A stretch of 14,318 bases of DNA from Dehalococcoidia bacterium (lineage in GTDB: Bacteria > Chloroflexota > Dehalococcoidia > UBA3495): contig JASMCQ010000036.1 in assembly GCA_030753265.1 (NCBI GenBank), positions 1 through 14,318 of the forward strand. The letters are read 5' to 3'. This document shows, piece by piece, positions 13,343 through 14,318 of the stretch (position 1 is its first letter; every line of letters starts with the position of its first letter). The position numbers and the translations under genes are program-made. Below the pieces are notes generated by a model that searched no databases, was not told the origin of the DNA, and saw only the letters and a program-made list of their open reading frames with translations.

Positions 13343-14318
13343 ATGACTGCACCAATGAATGGAATACGAATCCTGGAGTTGACCCGGGTGGGTCCCGGCG
13401 CCTTCTGTACCAGGCTGATGGCGGACATGGGCGCCGAGGTGATCAAGATCGATGGGCCCGACGACCCCGTTCGAGGGTCCCGGGGCACCGACCGGGAGCA
13501 AAGGATTCGACGCCAGGGGCTCGACCGCAACAAGAAGAGCATCGTCCTTGACCTGAAGCAGGCCGCCAGCCAGGAGGTTTTCCAAAAGCTGGCCGCCACG
13601 GCCGACGTGGTGGTGGAAGGGTACAGGCCGGGGATCGCCAAGCGGCTGGGCGTGGATTACGACACGATCCGAGCCATCAACCCCCGGATCGTCTACTGCT
13701 CGCTCAGCGGCTACGGTCAGACCGGGCCTTACAGCCACCTCCCCGGCCACGACCTGAACTACATGGCCATGTCCGGTGTCCTGGACATGCTCGGCACCCG
13801 GGGCGGCCCGCCGGTCGAGCCCCTCAACCTGATCGCCGACCTCTCGTCGGCATCCCTGCACGGAGTCATCGCGGTCCTGGCCGCGCTGATGGCCCGGCAG
13901 CAAACGGGAAAGGGCCAACATCTCGATGTGTCCTACGTCTATGGGGTGGTCAGCATCATGAGCGGCTCCGGTGCCCTCTACAGCCACATCCTGGAAGGTG
14001 TAGGCCCCAAGCGGGGGGAGCCCGCCACCGCCGGCTCCTACCCTTACTACAGCGCCTACGAGACCAAGGATGGGAAGTGGTTCACCATCGGGTGCATCGA
14101 GCACCACTTCTGGGAGAACTTCTGCCGCGTCATCGAGCGGGAGGACCTGCTCCCCTGGAAGCAAGCCCCCGAGCATCAGGACGCTCCCCCCACCGAGGAG
14201 TGGGACGAGGTGCACCGGGAGCTGGAGAGAATCTTCATGACCCGGACCAGGGACGAATGGTGGGACCTTTTGAAGGACCACAACATCTGCATCGGCAAGG
14301 TTTACACCATCGACGAAG
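13343..14318 (+). CDS. Alpha-methylacyl-CoA racemase-like protein (partial, runs off the window)
   Basis: The first 325 codons are visible with no stop before the window end. It belongs to the CaiB/BaiF fold but carries the racemase residues: H136 and D137 in PGHDLNY, D166 in LIADLSS, and E253 in GCIEHHFW. These correspond in motif and nearly in spacing to H126, D127, D156 and E241 of the Mycobacterium tuberculosis racemase MCR. The expected reaction is inversion of the 2-methyl stereocentre of a branched acyl-CoA via an enolate. Other marks: RILELTRVGPG (9-19), GAEVIKIDGP (30-39), DRNKKSIVLDL (61-71), TGKGQHLDVS (188-197). AAGGAGGGG (13331-13339) supports ATG 13343. It is 87 nt after the flavoprotein and likely cotranscribed. 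The C-terminus is missing, so the assignment rests on the catalytic motifs. Confidence 0.83.
   Translation, partial: MTAPMNGIRILELTRVGPGAFCTRLMADMGAEVIKIDGPDDPVRGSRGTDREQRIRRQGLDRNKKSIVLDLKQAASQEVFQKLAATADVVVEGYRPGIAKRLGVDYDTIRAINPRIVYCSLSGYGQTGPYSHLPGHDLNYMAMSGVLDMLGTRGGPPVEPLNLIADLSSASLHGVIAVLAALMARQQTGKGQHLDVSYVYGVVSIMSGSGALYSHILEGVGPKRGEPATAGSYPYYSAYETKDGKWFTIGCIEHHFWENFCRVIEREDLLPWKQAPEHQDAPPTEEWDEVHRELERIFMTRTRDEWWDLLKDHNICIGKVYTIDE

Noticed and set aside
13217..14281. 354-codon open frame on the minus strand
   Set aside because: Antisense to the racemase, which has conserved catalytic residues and a strong ribosome site. The minus-strand protein shows no recognisable motif.

Overview
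The window is GC-rich (low 60s % by eye) and every gene I can support lies on the + strand. No rRNA, tRNA, CRISPR array, transposase or phage gene was seen. The content is a catabolic acyl-CoA island: an SMP-30/gluconolactonase-like hydrolase, an ATP-driven radical acyl-CoA reductase/dehydratase module, four class III CoA-transferase genes in two tandem pairs, an FAD-dependent oxidoreductase, and the start of an alpha-methylacyl-CoA racemase cut by the window end. The oxygen-sensitive reductase family points to an anaerobic or microaerophilic bacterium. The gene style (many CaiB-type genes, PF12831-like flavoproteins, SMP-30 proteins) and a dispersed inverted repeat resemble environmental Chloroflexota (Dehalococcoidia/SAR202-like). 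That assignment is an impression, not a demonstrated fact.

Layout. 1-103: possible end of an upstream gene and a hairpin. 104-1006: SMP-30-like gene. 1007-1327: intergenic, with a candidate promoter and a repeat/hairpin that may control the next operon. 1328-5647: a four-gene module of two different ASKHA-type activator ATPases (264 and 281 aa) followed by two different 2-hydroxyacyl-CoA dehydratase/benzoyl-CoA reductase family subunits (382 and 427 aa). 5924-11484: a tandem duplication of a two-gene unit, A1-B1 (5924-8656) and A2-B2 (8757-11484). 11771-13255: flavoprotein. 13343-end: racemase.

How the genes may work together (inference). Two distinct ATPases plus two distinct catalytic subunits is the composition of ATP-dependent class I benzoyl-CoA reductase (Bcr/Bad/Bzd). 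A CoA-transferase beside a dehydratase and activator is also the arrangement of the HadA-HadBC-HadI and FldA-FldBC-FldI (R)-2-hydroxyacyl-CoA dehydratase systems. The CoA-transferases would load an organic acid onto CoA, the reductase/dehydratase would perform a low-potential one-electron step, and the flavoprotein and racemase would process the product. The substrate cannot be read from the sequence, and no ferredoxin, dienoyl-CoA hydratase or CoA ligase gene is present.

The most unusual observation is in the CoA-transferase pairs. Both B proteins keep the expected catalytic Asp (D175). Both A proteins carry Glu at the aligned position (E184 in A1, E180 in A2). This suggests a heteromeric CoA-transferase with one conventional and one altered subunit, duplicated as a pair and kept as a pair. 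The non-coding spacer between A and B, which contains a 66-nt inverted repeat, is almost identical in the two units (105 consecutive identical bases), although the flanking coding regions have diverged to about 88% in a hand-counted sample.
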